Below, piece by piece: positions 60,074-64,000 of a stretch of 64,000 nucleotides of DNA. The stretch lies in NCBI GenBank assembly GCA_024275635.1, contig JAJRYT010000052.1, forward strand, positions 1 through 64,000. The letters run 5' to 3'. The translations under genes were made by a program, and so were the position numbers. This DNA is from Chloroflexota bacterium (GTDB taxonomy: Bacteria > Chloroflexota > Anaerolineae > Promineifilales > Promineifilaceae). Under the pieces are notes generated by a model. That model saw only the letters and a list, made by a program, of their open reading frames with translations. It did not search any database and had not been told where the DNA came from. Position 1 is the stretch's first letter; each line of letters opens with the position of its first letter.

Positions 60074-60225
60074 GTTCGTTCAAAATTAACTTTGCGGTTT
60101 GCTGGTAATTGGGTAATTGGGTAATTGGGTAATTACCAGTTACCAATTACCAGTTACCAATTACCAGTTACCAATTACCAATTACCAATTACCTGGTTAC
60201 AACTTTTCAAACGCCAAAGTTATAA
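60074..60225. repeat. Palindromic element with AATTACC core, copy 2 (longer core)
   Basis: Same arms as the element at 55.56 kb, but the central TAATTGG/AATTACC minisatellite has several more units. It fills most of the 210-bp spacer between the ligase and the hydrolase gene. Confidence 0.7.
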
Positions 60226-60276
60226 TTGAACCGGCGAATTACCAAATTACTAATTGCATAATTACTGAACGGCCAC

Positions 60277-61817
<1,541 letters not shown>

Positions 61818-61821
<4 letters not shown>

Positions 61822-62027
61822 TTCTCTTTCTTCCACTGGGAAAGCCACCCATCGCCAATGTCTACGCGGGCGGCCATGAAGGTCAGGGCTTCCTCTATGT
61901 GCGTGAAATGACGTTGTTCGGCGCTTTGCACATGCCGGATGAAACCGCGCCAGGTCGTTGGAGAGGTCTCCGCAGCTTGTTCCTGGGTGAAGCGGATGAT
62001 GAATGAAGACACGGCCGTTTCTGACAT
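61818..62027 (-). CDS. Small hypothetical protein coupled to acyl-CoA ligase
   Basis: A 69-residue protein, [47 protein letters not shown], then a basic tail. The order RFxQE...WRGxIRHVQS...F...LEEALxFM recalls small conserved proteins near transcriptional activators in Chloroflexota, but I cannot name a function. The stop and the ligase ATG overlap as ATGA, and the BTAD activator gene lies just upstream in the same direction, about 100 bases away. Confidence 0.62.
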
Positions 62028-62132
62028 AGCGCCTCAATAACCAGCGATCAATTTAATGAGGAGGGGATACCCCATCCTCCTCTTCCTGAAGATAGAGGTA
62101 GGGTAACAGAGAGGAGTTACAGAGAAGTTACA

Positions 62133-64000
62133 CTAACGCAGCGACTCAAAAAGCTGAACTGTCGCCGGGCTGGGAGAGACCCCTAAAACAGAGTCCAGGC
62201 GTTCCACACAGCGTTGATAGGCGCGCACAGCCTGGGCGCGCTGGCTCTGCTCTTGGTATGCTTGCATCAAAATGCGGTAAGCATTCTCCCAGCAATCATC
62301 AGCGGTCAAAAGGCGCTGGGCTACGTGAATTGCCTCTAGCCACGCTTGTTGCTGTAAGCGTATGGTTGCCAGCCGCTCCGCGGCGCGCAGGAACAAAGTA
62401 GACAAATGTTCCCGTTCTTCACTGCACCATTCTTCATAGGGGTACTCTTGCAGATATTCCCCCTGGTACAATTGTATGGCCCGGTCATAAAACGTGGCTG
62501 CCCGCTCTGTATCCGTCGGGAAAACCTTATCGCCTTGTTCTATCAACGATTCAAACTGATCAACATCCAACCAGACATCCGCCTCAGCCCGCCAACCATA
62601 GCGCGAACCATTGCGAACGACATAAGCCGACGGCGCATTGCGGCTGCGCCGGGGTTCCAGCGCGTTTAACAAGGAGCTAAAAGCAATTTTGAAATCGCGC
62701 CGGGCCTGTTCCGGATCCAACTCCGGCCAAAGCAGTTCAAGAATCTGTTCCCGTTCTAACGAAACGCGCCGGTGGGTCAGTAAAAATAAGAGTAACTGCC
62801 GCGCTTTCTTACGCTTCCAGCTTCCGGCGGGAACTTTTTCCGCGCCAAACCAAGCATTGAACGGGCCAAGCAGTTGGAGGCGCAGTTGATAGCCGGGATG
62901 AATCTCTATTTCCCTCAATCCCATCTGCGCCAGTAATTGTCGGGCAAATGGGGCCTGAATTTCCTGATCACGCGCATAAATGAGGATGGGAACCAGTGAA
63001 CGCGGGTCTGGCGGCCCCAGGAGTGTCCGCTGCAAGAACAGATAATCATAACCATGTGTCTGAGCCAACCGCAGCAGATCGGCTACGGCCAAATCGAACC
63101 GAACTTTATTTTCGTTTTGATACCAGGCAAGGCTTAACCAAAGACAACTGGCTGCTTCGCCATAGGCGTCGCCACATTCGCGGAAAGCAAGTTGAGCCTG
63201 CGTGAGGATGGGGATTGCCTTTTCTATCTTCTGGGCCAAAGCGTAGCTGGCGCCCAGGGAAGTGCGAATGCAGGCAGTTACCCATTCATCCCCGGCGGCG
63301 CTGGCCAGGGCGATCCCTGAATTGGCAACATGCTGAGCCTCTTCCAGATCGCCGGGGAAGCCGTGGGCCTGGCACAAGCCCCAGTAAGCTTCTACTTTCA
63401 AACGGGGGATATCTAGGGTTTCACTGATTTTGATGGCTTCGTGGAAGCAGCGGTAAGCTTCGCCATAACCATGCACATTTTTGTGGAGCAGCCAGGCATG
63501 TCCCTGTCGCATGTGGCCGACGGCCGTTACAAACGGCGAATTAAGCGTCTGACCTCGGTCAATCCCTTCCAGCGCGCATTGATGAGCGGCCGTTTCTTCG
63601 CCTTGCAGGGAAAGGATCAAGGAAAGCAGCAGCAGCGTTTCTCGGTGGGCGCGCGGGCGTAGGACAGGTTCACGGCGCTCCTTTTCCGCCAGGGCCTCCA
63701 GTAAACGCCGGGCTTGAGACAACTGCCCGGTTCGGAGCAGCACGCGGATAGATAACTCAGCCTTACCCGGCCCTTCCTGGCGCAGATCGCGCGCTTGCCG
63801 CCGGTATGATTCGGCAGCGGCCGGCTGCCCCTGATTGAGTAAATTTTCGGCCAGCAGTTCCAGCAGGCGGGCGCGGCTTTCGCGGTCTTCCTGCCCATCG
63901 GAGATGCGCAGCGCTTCCTGGAGGATTTGTTCGGCCTGACTGGGGTTGACGGTGTCCAGGTAAATCCGCGCCTGGCCGCGCAGCGCCTGGCCGAGAGCAG
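62133..64000 (-). CDS. TPR-rich transcriptional activator with C-terminal OmpR-type winged helix and BTAD, right-truncated
   Basis: At least 622 residues; the frame is open to the right edge, so the N-terminal end is missing. The visible N-terminal two-thirds are TPR-like helical repeats (EQILQEALRISDGQEDRESRARLLELLAE; QARRLLEALAEKE; TAHQCALEGID). Residues about 395-475 are a winged helix (LRLQLLGPFNAWFGAEKVPAGSWKRKKARQLLLFLLTH, EQILELLWPELDPEQARRDFKIAFSSLLNAL), followed by a bacterial transcriptional activator domain (DVWLDVDQFESLIEQG, AAERLATIRL). This is the SARP/MalT-like layout common in Chloroflexota, often with a STAND ATPase before the TPRs. It likely controls the adjacent leftward cluster. 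Confidence 0.85.
   Translation of the reverse strand, partial: ALGQALRGQARIYLDTVNPSQAEQILQEALRISDGQEDRESRARLLELLAENLLNQGQPAAAESYRRQARDLRQEGPGKAELSIRVLLRTGQLSQARRLLEALAEKERREPVLRPRAHRETLLLLSLILSLQGEETAAHQCALEGIDRGQTLNSPFVTAVGHMRQGHAWLLHKNVHGYGEAYRCFHEAIKISETLDIPRLKVEAYWGLCQAHGFPGDLEEAQHVANSGIALASAAGDEWVTACIRTSLGASYALAQKIEKAIPILTQAQLAFRECGDAYGEAASCLWLSLAWYQNENKVRFDLAVADLLRLAQTHGYDYLFLQRTLLGPPDPRSLVPILIYARDQEIQAPFARQLLAQMGLREIEIHPGYQLRLQLLGPFNAWFGAEKVPAGSWKRKKARQLLLFLLTHRRVSLEREQILELLWPELDPEQARRDFKIAFSSLLNALEPRRSRNAPSAYVVRNGSRYGWRAEADVWLDVDQFESLIEQGDKVFPTDTERAATFYDRAIQLYQGEYLQEYPYEEWCSEEREHLSTLFLRAAERLATIRLQQQAWLEAIHVAQRLLTADDCWENAYRILMQAYQEQSQRAQAVRAYQRCVERLDSVLGVSPSPATVQLFESLR

Overview
The window (GC-rich, clearly bacterial) fits a Chloroflexota genome of the Anaerolineae type. 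This is inferred from gene content: fused heterodisulfide-reductase flavoproteins, a TrmB-type regulator, a TPR plus BTAD activator, a solute-binding/von Willebrand factor A hybrid, AmmeMemoRadiSam proteins, tandem GAF histidine kinases, and many short palindromic repeats between genes. No rRNA, complete tRNA or CRISPR array was seen. All homology statements come from reading motifs by eye; no search was run.

Layout. 1-1.5 kb: the start of a UvrD-type helicase, an IS200-like REP-associated transposase and a tRNA-Val(GAC) 3' half followed by its terminator, which looks like an old integration scar. 2-15 kb, all leftward: an electron-transfer operon with two giant HdrA flavoproteins (one carrying an inserted GltD-like NAD(P)H module, the other broken by a TAA), two MvhD subunits (one a predicted selenoprotein), an acetyltransferase, MetV, MetF and an HdrC-HdrB fusion. 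Together they resemble the HdrABC-MvhD-MetVF methylene-tetrahydrofolate reductase complex of acetogens. 15.6-17 kb: a TrmB regulator and a ZIP metal transporter under one promoter. 17-24.5 kb: AmmeMemoRadiSam radical SAM and Memo proteins, a HicA/HicB pair, an SLC13-type carrier between two universal stress proteins, a DUF4870 membrane protein and a double Nudix protein. 24.5-36.5 kb: a VWA protein, MscS, a 3-hydroxyacyl-CoA dehydrogenase (TAA-broken) with an enoyl-CoA hydratase, a frameshifted small gene, RarD, an ornithine cyclodeaminase-like enzyme, a methyltransferase, an orphan ABC ATPase, RseP and a HEAT-repeat protein. 36.9-47.4 kb: a hybrid histidine kinase, a ChrB-like protein, an alpha-oxoamine synthase, a quinate dehydrogenase-like protein, an MFS carrier and a PhoBR-like pair. 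47.4-62 kb, all leftward: a LivKGFHM importer whose binding protein is internally duplicated, grouped with two acyl-CoA ligases, two alpha/beta hydrolases, an SDR and a KAS III-like enzyme, probably for uptake and CoA activation of an unknown carboxylic acid. 62.1-64 kb: a BTAD/TPR activator running off the right edge.

Three signals cut across the map. First, the palindrome ACGGCCGT occurs about 90 times (counted by eye), where roughly two are expected by chance, inside and between genes, like HIP1 of cyanobacteria. Second, several families of simple and foldback repeats fill the spacers; two families have entered the HdrA1 coding region in frame, and one 122-bp MITE is present twice with 10-bp target duplications. 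Third, three genes carry single-base lesions (two GAR-to-TAA changes and one lost G), which could be real decay or sequence errors.
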